DNA of 64,000 nt from positions 1-64,000 of the forward strand of contig CM034133.1 in assembly GCA_019914995.1 (NCBI GenBank). The letters run 5' to 3'. The notes under the pieces are model-generated. The model saw only the letters and a list, made by a program, of their open reading frames with translations, searched no databases and was not told the origin of the DNA. The stretch comes from Acanthochlamys bracteata (taxonomy: Eukaryota > Streptophyta > Magnoliopsida > Pandanales > Velloziaceae). Each line of letters begins with the position of its first letter. Position 1 is the stretch's first letter. The translations under genes and the position numbers were made by a program. This document shows positions 26,765 to 39,600 of the stretch, piece by piece.

Positions 26765-28659
26765 ATGATGCCATATTTTATGGCTTCAATGCCAGGTATG
26801 TATGTGAAGACCGTGCCTCTGGCAGCCGACTTACTTGATGTAAGAAGTCATCAAAAGCCGGAGATTATAAAGACTCTAAAAGTTGAAAGTGTAAGGTTCC
26901 GCTTTGAAGTAGAGATTGGTAAATCTCCTCCTCTGTCTGATGAAGAGTTATGGTTTGAGCTGCCTTATAAAGCGTAAGATATGGCATTCCTACTACCTGT
27001 TTCAGAAGTTTGAATTTGTACTGATTTGAGGGACGTAGCTACTCTGACATACTGGATATCATCTTATCTAGGTGCTTCCTTTATTTTAGCTGCCCTTCTG
27101 CATCAGGATAGAACTAAGAGAAGAGCGGAGGTTAGAGAACCGAAGAGCTTTTGCAAATATATGGTCAGATATGGTTTATGGCATAGCATTAATTGTTTCT
27201 ACTCGAATACCTAAATAAGAGCGAAGTAAGTATGCGTCTTATACCTCTCTTTTCATCTATGTTTTCTTCAATTCATAGATATTCAAGAAAGAACTTGGAA
27301 ATTGAAGTGATTAATGTTGGACCATAGTTTCTATTGAAAGAATTCTAAACTGATGAATTGACCTTGTTTTTTGCTTTCCCAGGTGGCTTTCTAAAAGTTC
27401 ACCGGATATAAGCTACTGAATAACGGACATGTTTGGCTAAGCTTTAAATTTAGAATTTTCGGACGAAAGCCGCTATTTATGTGCTTTTGTTTAAAAAAAA
27501 TAGTTGGTGAATTTTTTATTAGAAAGCTGTTTTTTTCTAAATTATGTTTGGATAAATTTTACTGTTGAAAGTTTTTTTTTTAAAGAAAATTATAAATATG
27601 TTTGGCTAAATTTGTGCTTATAAGTGAATAAAATATATAATGACTAAAATGTTCTTTAGTATATAATAAATGATATATTATTAAGTTTATTTTTATATAT
27701 TATCTAATTTTTTAAAAATTAATTTTATAATATATTATTAAAATATTTTTGTTCAATATTTTTTATAATAATATTTATAAACTTATTAATATATATTTCG
27801 CCAACCCTTATTTCGATGCCTTATTTATTATTTATTAATAATATTTTTAAATTAAAATGTATTTAATATAATAATAATTAATAGTTAACATAAGTTGACA
27901 GGAATGAATGTATCTGAGCAAACAATGTATTCGTTATTTGGAGTTGGTAGTATGAATGAAAATGCTGGATCAAATTTCATCATCGATTATCTGTGCATAT
28001 TGTTTATGATGTAAATACCCTATGATCTCATTTCTAATTATGTATATAGTTATTGTCCTAAATATAACATAAAGGAAGCTATATGAAAGGTCTTATACAC
28101 AAGATTTCTTTTTCTCAGACCTTTACTAGCTTCAAAATAGTGCAATGTTGCTAATTTTATGTACAGCAAAAAAATATTTGTCATATAGAAACAGAAAACT
28201 ATATAGCTCATATACTTTAACAAAACTATACAATTCAACAACTCGTATGAAAAGCTTTCCAGTTCATACAACTCTTACAAATAGCTCAAATCAAAAGCTA
28301 TACTATACAATTTATATATTTCATTCATACATCAACTGTTTTACATTAAGCTAGATTACAAAGTTAGCTGCTTTGAATAAGCAGCAACATATAGATTACA
28401 ACATTTCCACAGATACATAAGTACAATTTTCAGATTATACGAGTTACATTTCATCCACTAAGTTTACACTGGTTAAATTGACTACATTGTTCATTACAAC
28501 AAAAACAATCAAAACAATCTTTCCATCAACTCAACAATAGCTAGATGAAGAAACAAGGAGGCTCATCGCGTTTGTTAGAAAGGTAGATTCAGAAATGCCA
28601 CCCATTCTGTTCTTAACCATCCACTGCTCTCTAGCTCTTTACACTACCTTCTATAGTTA

Positions 28660-28745
28660 CAGCCGCAGTGGTTGCCGTCTAGCTAAACCACTGGCCATCC
28701 TACTAGTTGCCGCCTAACTTAGCCACCGGCCATCCTACTGTCTTA
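28660..28745. repeat. Imperfect tandem repeat inside the transposon
   Basis: Two imperfect ~40-bp units share TTGCCG, ACC-CTGGCCATCCTACT and similar runs. Confidence 0.6.
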
Positions 28746-29215
28746 CAGTTTACTTTAAGAGGCAGTGTAAACAGAAAGAATAAACAGAAAAAGAGTCTAA
28801 CATATGCTACATTATGCTAATATTTTTTCTCATCATTGCCTCATTCCGAACAGAGCATGAACAAAAGCATCCAACCTGATTTGATTCCCAATTACAACAT
28901 GAACAAACACGGCCAAAGCACTGTAAGCTTTACAAGTTCGGCAACCACACATTCAACAATTTATTTGCTCAAATGATTCAAACCAATACACCATAAAAAC
29001 TTAAACCGATACACACAAAAAAATCGAACCAATACATCATAAAAAATTAAACCGATACATAACAAAAATTAAACTAATACACAGTAAAATCAAAACAAAT
29101 CAACAAAATTAAAAAACAAATTGTAAATACAAAAAACAAATCGAAAAGAAAACAAATGAACCAATTTAAACAAAAACATGAAAAATTTAAAACAAATCAT
29201 CCAAACTGAGAAATC

Positions 29216-29313
29216 AAATCCGAACCACTCTAGAATCCTTAGAACACATCGTCGTCCTCAAATAAATCCAAACCACTCTAGAATCCTTCGAACACATCGC
29301 TGTCCTCGAATAA
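29216..29313. repeat. Tandem repeat inside the transposon, 2 x ~48 bp
   Basis: AATCC-AACCACTCTAGAATCC recurs with a period of about 48 bp, and both copies continue with GAACACATCG and TGTCCTC-like runs. Confidence 0.8.
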
Positions 29314-30459
29314 TCCAAATTCAGAACTTCACCAAATCCTGAACTAAATCAAACAAAAGATTAAAAATAGAAGGAGAGAAGGAAATAGTAAACAAAATCG
29401 ACTACTAACCAAAATAAAGCAGATCAGCGGCGGTTGTGTGCCTATCGCGTGCTGCACCAACAAATGTATGCTTTGTTGAGCCGCGACGAAAATACGGCAG
29501 GAAATGCTAAAATTGAGGAGAAGAACAGAAATATTATAGGGAGAAGGAGAGAATCACCCTTTCTTGTCGTTGAATTTGGACAATCGTGGCCGACGGCGAA
29601 ACTCTCGCGTTGCCTGCGCTTTCGCGATCGACACCGGTATGAGCTTGTTCTGTATGAGGATAAAAACAGTGGCAGCACGATGGAGGAGAAATTTGAAGGA
29701 AAAAATATTTTGCAGCAGCGAAAAATAGTGATCCGCTCGGAGAGCGAGAGTGAGCGAGAGAGCGAGCGCGAGCGAAATGAGAGAATGAGAGAGTTGAGAA
29801 AAAAGTTAGAGATATATAAATACTGAAATTTCGTGAACTTTAAGTGGGCGAAACAGATAATTCACAATCGCATGGAGAAAAGCTCCGTGCTGCTTTTCTT
29901 CAAAAGCATCGAATTGATACTTTTGTTTTTGAACGAGATAAGCTACTTATTTTCTGCAAAAGCAGGTGCAGTCAAATATACTTTTCACTGTTAAGTGCTT
30001 TTTTTTAAGCAAAAGCACTAAATAAGCAAAGTCAAACATGCCCAACATCTCAGATACTGGTAGGAAATTTCTCATCATTTTGGTTACAGACATCTCTTTG
30101 GGGTATGATTACTTTGCCGGGTCAACTGCTCAGTTTCCTCTAAAATGTAGTCTTGCATGAATACTATCCTCGTCTGAAATTTTAATAGGCTTAAGATTTT
30201 GTTTTATTTATTTTAGCACGTTAACAGCAATCTACTACAGGTTTCCACTGTTCTTTTAACATGATTTATGCATGCATTTATGTAGTTGTCGTTGCAACTT
30301 GCATGTATCATTCTGGGTCTCGATATGGACTTGAGGCTGACCAAGCTGCAAATAACCAATTTCATTTGCAGCTTTCCAGTTGTTATAGATGCCTGCGTAA
30401 AGCTTTCCTACTTATAAAATGCATAAAGTAAACATAAGTATGATTTAAGTAAAAGCAGT

Positions 30460-31140
30460 ATAATTTAGGTGGTATTTAATTTAATTTTATCTTTTTAAAA
30501 ATAATTCTATAATATTTTATAAATTATTTTAAAATTTTAATAAATATAAAAATATGTCATAAAATTTTTAATTTGTTAATTTTTTTTAAAAAAATATAGC
30601 TAAGTTTTTATAAAATATCTTTAAATATTTTTTATTTTATAGAATTTTATTACATAAGCATTCACATTAGGCTTCGGCAGATCCATCTTTAGCGTTTATA
30701 CTTTTTAGTGGATATCTAAGTGTGATTTTCAATTCTATTTATCATCATAAAAATTATTAGTTATTTATTTTAAATATGTTTAGATAACAATAATATTTAT
30801 TTTTTTAAATAATATTATTTCGTTTTAAAAAAATCATTTTATAATTACTCCCCGGCCCAAGAGTAATTACCATTAATCATTATTAAGTCAACTTCAAAAG
30901 TAACGGGCTAGTCTTCGTTTCTTCTAATTCTATCTCGGAGATAAACAAATAAGTTCCTTCCTTATCCAAACCCAAAACTCTTTTTTTGTTTATTTAATTA
31001 ATTGATTAGTTATTCTTAAAATCGGCAAAGTTTTTTCTTATAAATTAAATAGAATTAGACGGTTTCTCTCTTGATCTCTTCTCTTGATACATACAGAGAC
31101 GTACATAAATACATACAGAGGAAGAAGAAAGAAAGAAAAC
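30460..31140. other. AT-rich spacer, then promoter side of the YTH gene
   Basis: 30460-30860 is low-complexity A/T. From about 31040 the sequence turns pyrimidine- and purine-rich (TCTCTCTTGATC, GAAGAAGAAAG), as plant 5' leaders do. Confidence 0.5.
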
Positions 31141-31378
31141 GAAAAACTCTCTCTTCTTCACTTGCGATGTTCCTTTCTTTCTTTTGCAGATCGGATCGAC
31201 GATGCTTGACGGAGGAACGATTCCTTGCTTCGATTTTGATCTGATTTAATTTGATTTGGTTTTGATTCCAAGTGAATCGGATGGATTCGTACTAGCAGTA
31301 CAATAATAAAGAATCAGCAGAAGCAGATCGGCAAACCGGTGCAGATCGATCGGGATCTGATTTGCAGCAGGATCACAG

Positions 31379-34300
31379 ATGGCCTCCACCACACCCGATC
31401 CAATAGGTCCGATCCTTTCTTTTTGTTTCTTTGCTTTTGCTTTCTCTTTTAAGCTTTCGTTCTTTCTTGGCGATCTTTGTTCTTCGCCCCGTCCTCTTCT
31501 AAGCTTTAGCAGCTGCACCATACCGACGCTGATCAACTTGTTAACTACATATCAAACAAGAATTATAATTATAACAAACAGTGGAATGAAGTCCGCTGGA
31601 AAGTTTCATTATTTTTCAACGTCTCTTATTCTCTTCTGCTTGCGTTTCCTACTCGTCACTCACATACCCAGTCTGCGATCTCACTCGGTAAATTTGATGC
31701 TCGTGGAATCAGCTAAAGATATTGCCAATGCTCCTCCAAGTGTGTTACTTTACGCTAATCAGCTGGTCTCTCTGCTGTTGTCTTCATATACTACGAGCTC
31801 TGAAGAAATAATCTTCAGATGAAATACCTCTGTCAGGCCAATCTACTGGAATAATAATGGTTCTGCTGCTATAACTCAGAGTCTGAAATGTAATTGTACC
31901 TAGTGATATGGATGCCAACTACTTACAAGTACTATGTACAAGTAATCAGGTACCATTAAGACGAGCTTTTTAAATATTGCTTGGTCGACGCTTCGGCCAG
32001 TAGAGGGTTGAAGTTATTAGTTTTTTTTTTTTTTTTGGCTGATGTGTGGGATGCGATCTATTGTTAACACATGATGAGACTAACCTCTTACCAGTGTTTC
32101 TAAGCCAATACATACTGACTGGCAAGACAACAAGCAAAGCACTTTGACCCACGGTGAAATTGCGTTCCGTATAACAGAGCTCTATGCTTAAAATATTTGC
32201 AAATGGTAAACAAAGGCCGCATTGATAGCAATTAAAGAATGTTATGGATTCTCTGAGACAGGACTGTGAAAATGAGGTGTTATGGTAACTAGGGAAAGGT
32301 CCTGCTGATCAATCTGTAATGTTTTTGACCTTCAGGTTCAGTAAATCAGATGGCAGAGTTTTCGTAGAAATAGCTATTATAGCAAATAAGGTGTTTAGAA
32401 CAAGGAAGTTATGCACTATAGTTATAATCTAAGCGACATTAAGCCTAATCTGTAAAATAAGCTGTTCTCTACTTTTTTTTTTTTACTTGGAATGAGTTAG
32501 CTTGCTGTCCACTGAGTTTGTATTTTTATCCCTGAATCCTTGGACATCATCAAAATATGTTGTCACTGCTGTAAGATTCATCCTAATTCATAGCTAACAA
32601 CTTGCAATCATTCTTTGTTTAGATTCACTAAACCTCACAGCATTGACAATTGACAAGGAGCATGTAAATACAGAGAACCAGAAAGAAAAGGTTAGATCTA
32701 TCATATTTACTATTGATTCAAATATTTCCAGTATATACATTTGATGAAGTAAGCTGCTACTTTTCAGGCTTCCTCTGCAAAAAATGATAAAACAATCTCC
32801 TCTAATGTTTCCTCTAGTTCAAGTACTATACATTCGTCAAAGGGTGCACCACATAATCTGGAGTCTCTGGAAACAACTGGAGATAATACTGCTTCTTATC
32901 CTCCTGACATTTATACTCCTCAGGCCCACGCATTTTATTATGGAGGTTGAAATTTTATCCCATCTTCGCTTTGAACTGTAGTTGTGTCCTGGTTTCCTTT
33001 TTATTTATAACAGTCTTTGCCTAGGTCTGAGTTTTATCTGTTTATGCATATCCAAGGAAAGTAGAAGTCTATAGGGCAAATGAGATAACAGTTATTTAGA
33101 CAGAATATGATGATGTTAATCTGAAGATGATGCGGGAGCATCCTTATTGGACAAACTTGTCAGACTTGTTGAGTGGTCCTTCTTGTTTATCAGTTTAGTT
33201 TCTCATTGACTGAATCTTTAGTTTGCTCTTGGGTTGACTGGTAAAACTAGTATTATTTGTTAGAGATTTTAAGTGCATACTTCTGTTATCATCTTGGAGA
33301 TGCAAACTGAAAATTTGCATAAAGTTTTGATAAGCAGTTTTTTTTTTTTTTTGCAATCTCATTGAAATTTAGTTATTTATATATTAACTTTCATGTACCT
33401 TTGCCTAGACTTCTTTCTCTTTGATAGTCTCATTCTTTGTTAGTAATATCGATGCACTTTATTTATACTCAGCGTATGAGAATGCTGGTGGTGAATGGGA
33501 AGAATATCCCCAGTTTCTGAACATTGAAAGCATGGATTTGGGATCAACAGTAAGCATTGATTTCCCTTTAGTATTTCATAATCCATGCTTCAGCGAATGT
33601 CCCATGTCCTAATGTTCTTGTTTCTTTTGAAGGGCTTGTACAATGAAAATCCTTCAATGATGTTCCATACTGGTTATGGATACAGTTCCCAAATGCCTTA
33701 TGGACCATATTCTCCTGTAACAACTCCTTTGCCTTCTGTTAGTGCAGAAGGACAGGTGTATACCAGTCAGCAATTTCCATTTCCAGGAGCTTATTATCAG
33801 CAACCTGCTCCTCCTAGCGTGCCATACATAACCTCACCAACTCCCATGTCACAGGCTGATCTGACTGTATCAATTGATCGACCAGGTGCTTTCGATCGAG
33901 CATTTAGGAAGTGCACCTTTTCTGAATGTTCTCTTATGGTTTCTATTGTTTATGGCAACGGTTTGATGTTGGCTCTGCTCGGTTTTTGTCAGATTGGATG
34001 AAGTCCGTTGATGGGACTGGATCTTGGACTCCTTTGTCTTCACCAGCGGCTTCACCCCAACCATTCGGTGGACTTGCGCCATTTGGGCAAGGCATGACGG
34101 CTTTAGCCTCTGGCATGGTATTGTATTTCTGTCTGCTCATAAGTTGGTTGTCTTAAGAATGCAATTTAATAGCTGTAATTTGGTGGGACTGAAGATAATG
34201 TACACCAAAAACAAAAAGGAAAAAGAAAAGAAAGAACTAAAGAAACTGGGCATGTCACTTTATTAGTGTTGTAAGTACTACGCACATCTTTATAAGGTCA

Positions 34301-35881
34301 TCCTTAAGAATTTATGTATTGTCGAAAAGGCACTGCTTCTCTACTGGAAACCTTTTTGAGATCTACTTCATGGATTATGTTGAAGGTTTTATTGTCCTTT
34401 ATTCTAAACAGATCAGGCTGGAGATCTGAAGACATTTTATCTGTTAGTAGTCACTGGATCCATTTCAGTAGTTATTTTTAGCGAATTAGTACACTTTCAA
34501 TATGTATTCAACGATTAAAAATTATGCTTATGGAGTTTGTATTTACTAATTAATTCCAGGCTACTCAGCAGCAAAGACCATTTTATGGATTTGGGTCCTC
34601 AGTCAACTCTTACGATAGAGGCTACTCACATGGGCCAATGTACCTGCAAGGTAATAATTTTGGAGCATACTTTCCCAACCTGGAAACAAGCGGGAGGAGT
34701 TCACTTGCTTTTGACAAAGGCAGGAGGCGTGGAAAAGGAAGTTCTACTTTATGTAGCTGCAATGGCACACTTGACTTCCTCAATGAACAGAGCCGAGGAC
34801 CAAGGGCAACAAGACCGAAGAATGTGCTTACAGAACAGAATTCTTCAGTCATCTCGAAAAGAGAGAGTTCAACGCCTGCCGCCAACAGAGAGTTATACAA
34901 TAGGCCTGACTTTCCCACTGAGTATAAAGATGCAAAGTTCTTCATAATAAAGTCATACAGTGAAGATAATGTCCATAAGAGCATAAAATATGGTGTCTGG
35001 GCAAGCACAGCCAATGGGAACAAGAAATTGGATGCTGCTTACCATGAAGCTAAAGGGCAGGATGAGCCTTGTCCTGTTTTCCTGTTCTTTTCGGTAAATT
35101 GGACAGATCTTTTGGGAACTTCACACATTGCTCTGCTTATCTTCATGTTTCTTCTTTTTATGCATGAATGTAGCTTATGACTAGTTCTTGTTTATGGCAA
35201 TAACGTGCAGGTTAATGCAAGTGCGCAATTTTGTGGTGTTGCTGAAATGATTGGACCTGTTAATTTTGAGAAGAGTGTTGATTACTGGCAGCAGGATAAG
35301 TGGACGGGCCAATTCACTGTCAAGTGGCATATAATTAAAGATGTTCCAAACAGTATATTCCGCCATATTATTCTTGAAAACAATGATAACAAGCCAGTAA
35401 CCAACAGCAGAGATACCCAGGAGGTATTTCATTTCTAATTAATTTTTTTTCGCCCTAAATGATGGTCTTGCCCACTTGTTTCATATCCTTTTCTATGTCC
35501 TTGCTTACTTGGAAGTTTACTCTTCGGAGAGAAACTTTTCAGGTAGCGCTGGAACAGGGTATCGAGATGCTTAAACTCTTTAAAAGTCATGAATCAGATA
35601 TGTCCATCCTGGATGATTTCGACTTCTATGAGGAAAGACAGAAAGCAATACAGGAGAAGAGAGCTAGACAGCAGAAGCAGAACCATCATCAGCCAAGCAC
35701 TATGGGGGTGCTTCCTGCTGGCGCAGGTAGCGAGTCGAGGAATGTGACAGCGTCACCAATCTCTGTCGGCTTCATTGATCAGATGCCCAAGACCTTTGCA
35801 GAAGCTGTCCGTTTGGAAGAAAGCTCGCCTAAGCATGCATCAGCTGATAAGAAAAGCTTTTTAGCAAGCCCGAAGACATGA
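31379..35881 (+). CDS. ECT: YTH-domain m6A reader, ECT family
   Basis: Cytoplasmic reader of N6-methyladenosine in mRNA, homologous to the Arabidopsis EVOLUTIONARILY CONSERVED C-TERMINAL REGION proteins and animal YTHDF. Nine exons in phase (31379-31406, 32623-32690, 32768-32945, 33473-33549, 33633-33885, 33993-34117, 34560-35093, 35211-35423, 35543-35881) give 604 aa. The N-terminal half is disordered, with the family signature AHAFYYG and Tyr/Pro/Gln-rich segments. The YTH domain covers roughly residues 369-505, starting [15 protein letters not shown]. The aromatic-cage tryptophans are visible in KYGVWAS and in DYWQQDKW. The C-terminal tail is charged ([13 protein letters not shown]). Exon 1 is only 28 bp and its donor is a weak GTCCGA, so the first exon is the least certain part. 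Confidence 0.94.
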
Positions 35882-36689
35882 ACAACTTGGCAAGCACAGG
35901 GCTTAGACCTAGTATCTAGAAGGCTGATGCAAATGGTTTACTAGTTGCAACGATGAAGTCTAACCTATTTCCAGCGACTCTTCCACTAGAAGATGGGGAT
36001 TCAGCAAACAGGAATGGTAGTTATAGAGATTCAAACTGCGGAAGCAGCATTATAGTGTCTTCGTCTTCCTATAACGTGTACTTTGATGGTTTTTATGTTT
36101 CCATCAATAATAAGCTTCCTTTTTAAAAAAAAAGTTAACGTCTTGAATTGCGTGGGACTGGACACTGCTGCATCTTATCATTTGAAGTGAAGTATGCCAA
36201 TTTGTCCTTGCACATGATCGCTCTCAGCAGCTCCCTGTTGTTGGAAAATAAATGTACGCAGTCACTGCTTGAGGAAAATAAAATTGCATAATAATATTTT
36301 TCTTTTTTTTTTTTTATTTTTCTTCTGCGGATGTATAAAATGACCTGATTCAGATTGATTTGCTTGCTATTATCATATTCTTGTTGAATTTGGACAGACA
36401 TGGCTGACAACTTTTATGGACCGGCCCAATTTGAGCGCTCGGCCGGCCCGCTTTTCTGCAAATTAACTACTGGATTTCGCCTTCCTGGAACTCACGCACG
36501 CCAGTGTTATCGTTGCTGCCGCTCCTTCTTCGCCGCTTATTAATTTGAGTGCTAGTAGTAGTAGTTGGTGCTGCTGCAACGTAAACTTCAAACCGAATCT
36601 CTCTCCGACACTGCCCGCGAGGGGCCGACAAAGCATTCATCGACTCGTTTGATCTCGACGATTGCTTGGTGCTGTTGTTCCTTCGGTCG
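35882..36689. other. YTH 3' flank and next gene's 5' flank
   Basis: A probable 3' UTR with AATAATAA near 36105; GC-rich leader-like sequence from about 36420. Confidence 0.5.
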
Positions 36690-39600
36690 ATGGGTGATAA
36701 GTCGGGCAACGGCGGTAGGACATTTCGGCTCGATCGACTTTCGCCGGAGGCCACCAGGCTCAAGTCCGCAGTGGTCCGAAAGATCCAACAATTCCTCGCC
36801 GATTACGACGACGATATCCTCGCCGTATAATACAGCTAAACCTTCAAACGCCCTTTCTCCCTTCTCTCTCTCTCTCTCTCTCTCTCTGTCTAATTAACTG
36901 ATTGGTTTTTGCACTTATATGTCTGTATCTAATTGAGTGGATAGTTCTATCTCTTGATTGATTGTATTTGCTTCCAGGAGTACATCGTCGTGCTCGTCTG
37001 CAACGGCAAGACTGAGGCCCAGACCACCGACGACCTCCGAGAGTTTCTCCACGATGACTCCCAAATCTTCGTACATTGGTAGCCACCAACAAATCCACCC
37101 ATTCATTCTTCTCTTCTGTTATTTTAACATGTATATTAATTGCTGTGCTTACTATCAAAATAAATCTCTCTCTCTCTTCAGGCTCTGGGATTTTCTTTCC
37201 CGAGAAATCTTCCCTTGCAATCCAAACAACACCAGACTGGAGCGTGAGCTCCCCAACACCGCCGACAAGGTGCAGCTACTTCAGTTTAATTGCTTCAGCT
37301 CGTATAGTTAATATTTGAACGCTAGTTTCCTCCTAACACTTGTTTTCTTATCTCGTTCTTCTGATGGTGGTAGCCTTCGCAACAGCCTGCTGATTCCGAC
37401 TACAGCTGCAGACCATCAACCACCTTTGGTGACAGCCCCAGTCTCTCCAAACTCCAAACTACAAAGCAGTTCGCTGATCCTTTTCACTCTCCGCAAGAGT
37501 TTGTCACGCTGGCTCAATCTTTTAAGAGACTATCAAATAACAGCAGAGGACCAACAAGTCGACTGTCTGGTGATGGTGAGCCACATCTGTTCAATCCAGA
37601 CAACAAGGTCCATTCTCTGAACTTCCATCTTAATTGCCCCTAATCACGGTTTCTTTAAACTTTCTGCCTTTTCCCATAAACAACTTTTGATGGATGGATT
37701 GCAATAGGTTGCCAAGAGAAAGCCCAATGGATCACCCTCCCAAGCTTTGCTTGTGCCTGAAGATACACCAATTTTAAGGAGTCATCAAGCACATATTGGA
37801 GGCATGTTTCGTACTCTATTTATGTCAAAATTATGGTATACCTGCCTTGGTGATTAGATCCTTTCAATAGTTTCACTTGTTTGCGTTGTCATCGTTTTTC
37901 TTACTTTTATGAATGTCCAGAGTACGTGGAAGTCCATGTTTTGCTACTTGAGGATTTACTTGACCTAGGATAACCAAAGATTATTATGAGCTTCAATCTT
38001 CTATATATATTATGCTTCTCTATCATGTTAATTTGTATCTGAAAGGGCTCACATTTCTCATAGAATTTACACATATCTTAAGCACATTCACGTGCACCTA
38101 TTTGCCTTTTCATGAACGATATAGTTTTTTGTCTATGTATTGAGAGAAGGTTAGACCGTTGTAAAGTTGTCATGGATGTTTGCACGAGATGCTTCTGTCT
38201 AGGTGGTTACTCTATACATTTGCATCTGCAAGTGTCATACACTTAATGCACATCCTGCTCTTCGTCCACTTTGAGGACTAGTTTTAGCGGATTTTAACCT
38301 CTTACAAATATCTTCCCTGCAGAAGAGTTTCGAGGGTCCTCCAATACAAGGACTATTGGTGGTGGAAGGAAGCACTCCATAAATCTGGGTGCTGGAGGTC
38401 AGAAAGTGCAAAGGCGTCGTGGTAGTGTTTGGGATAGATTAGGTAAGCCATGCACAGATTATGATACAGTTCCTGGTGAAAAAAAGGGTCATGGCATTGG
38501 TGGTGTCGTCAAAAGGGGGAAGCTAGAGCTATCCAACCTTCAGTGCCAAAGTTCAGAATGTGCTGCTCCATATGCTAAGGCTGATAAATATTTATATGGA
38601 GGATCAACAGCAACTGTTAGGAGCAATGACAAATTTGGCTCTAGCAACTGCATTGGGGAAATGTCAGCTCCTGCATGCACTCCGATCATACCTTTTGATG
38701 ATGATAGTTCTAGACATAATTTAGAGTTTCATAACGGCAATTTAAGAAAGAACTTTAAGAAAAAGAACTCAATGGTTAGAGAAGCAGGTCAGGAGGTGGA
38801 ATCGCATATTAATTGTGAAACTACGCAGAAGGTGAATGGTGATGCATTGGATGTTGAACGTTCTGTTCCCCTGTACTCTGAGTCAGGACAGCATTCAGAG
38901 AAACCTGCAGCTTCTAAGCTTAAGGTACAAACTAATGACTGGTCCACACATCAAGCAAGAAGAGGGTTCCAGGTAGAATATTCCATGCAAAAGCCAATGT
39001 CAAGCAGTAAATCAGCAGTTATTACATCTGAGCCGCCTAGCAATACCGAAGGTGGAAATGCTTCACAGAGGCTGGCACAAGATGTAAGTTTATACTGATG
39101 TAGATCCTGGCTACTTTCTTTGTCACCTTAAGTTATTTTTTATTTTTTTTTAAATAATCTTTTTTAATTGTGGTAGAAAGATGTAATGCACATTTAAGTC
39201 GACAAGTGAAAGTTTGAGATGGTAACATGATAGCCATAAAAAAGAATTCATTTGTTGATTTAAAAGTTCCCAGATCACAACATGGTTAGCAATGTGTCAA
39301 GTGTCAATTAGAATTTTCCTTTTAAATCGTCTAAGTTCATACAGAATTCACAACTCCGAGTCGGGCGAGATTTCCCCCTTCTTGAGAAAAATGGCCCTTT
39401 CATCCGTCTTTTAGTTTTTATCTACCTTCCTCCTTGAAGTGGGCCTCAAGGCTCTCAACTGCTGTAAGTTCCTTGAAGATTTATATAATATGTTAAATGT
39501 TAATCTTATGCAGGAGGTGTTAGATTTGAAGTTAAGGCTGCGCCAAATTGAATCAGAGATGCTTAAGCTGCGTTCAAAAGAGACCCAGATGGGTAGTGAT

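Larger units (their letters stand above)
27425..30043. mobile_element. TIR DNA transposon, non-autonomous, PIF/Harbinger-like
   Basis: A 2619-bp insertion inside exon C of the DLDG1 relic. Ends: left GGACATGTTTGGCTAAGCTT, right in reverse complement GGGCATGTTTGACTTTGCTT, with further similarity inward (TGCTTTTGTTTAAAAAAA against TGCTTTTGCTTAAAAAAA). The flanking 3-bp direct repeat is AAC (27422-27424 and 30044-30046); removing the element and one copy restores the host reading frame AAT AAC ATC TCA. A 3-bp duplication with GG..TGTTTGG ends suggests PIF/Harbinger, although AAC is not the usual TWA target. No transposase was seen. The largest frame (29434-29826, 130 codons, Arg/Glu-rich C-terminal half) is unrecognised. 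Confidence 0.85.
26765..30420 (+). pseudogene. DLDG1: DLDG1 / CemA-like chloroplast envelope protein pseudogene
   Basis: Relic of the nuclear CemA-like gene (Arabidopsis DLDG1, chloroplast inner envelope, pH and non-photochemical quenching control). Exon A, about 26800-26973, reads YVKTVPLAADLLDVR through KSPPLSDEELWFEL. Exon B, from 27109, reads IELREERRLENRRAFANIWS. Exon C starts at 27383 (KFTGYKLLNN), is interrupted at 27424 by a 2.6-kb transposon, and resumes at 30044 as NISDTGRKFLIILVTD. Exon D pieces lie about 30308-30420 (YHSGS, GLEADQ, VVIDACVKL). Lesions include a frameshift at the end of exon B (LNKSE appears in the next frame), a stop early in exon C (VAF*KFTGY), the transposon, and a deletion plus frameshift in exon D. 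The 5' exons and the C-terminal end were not found, so the copy is also truncated. Splice sites between exons A and B are still good, so decay may be fairly recent. Confidence 0.9.

Noticed and set aside
29434-29826. 130-codon frame in the transposon as a transposase
   Set aside because: No DDE-type or DNA-binding motif seen. The C-terminal half is a low-complexity Glu/Arg/Ser run from a GAGCGA-type repeat.
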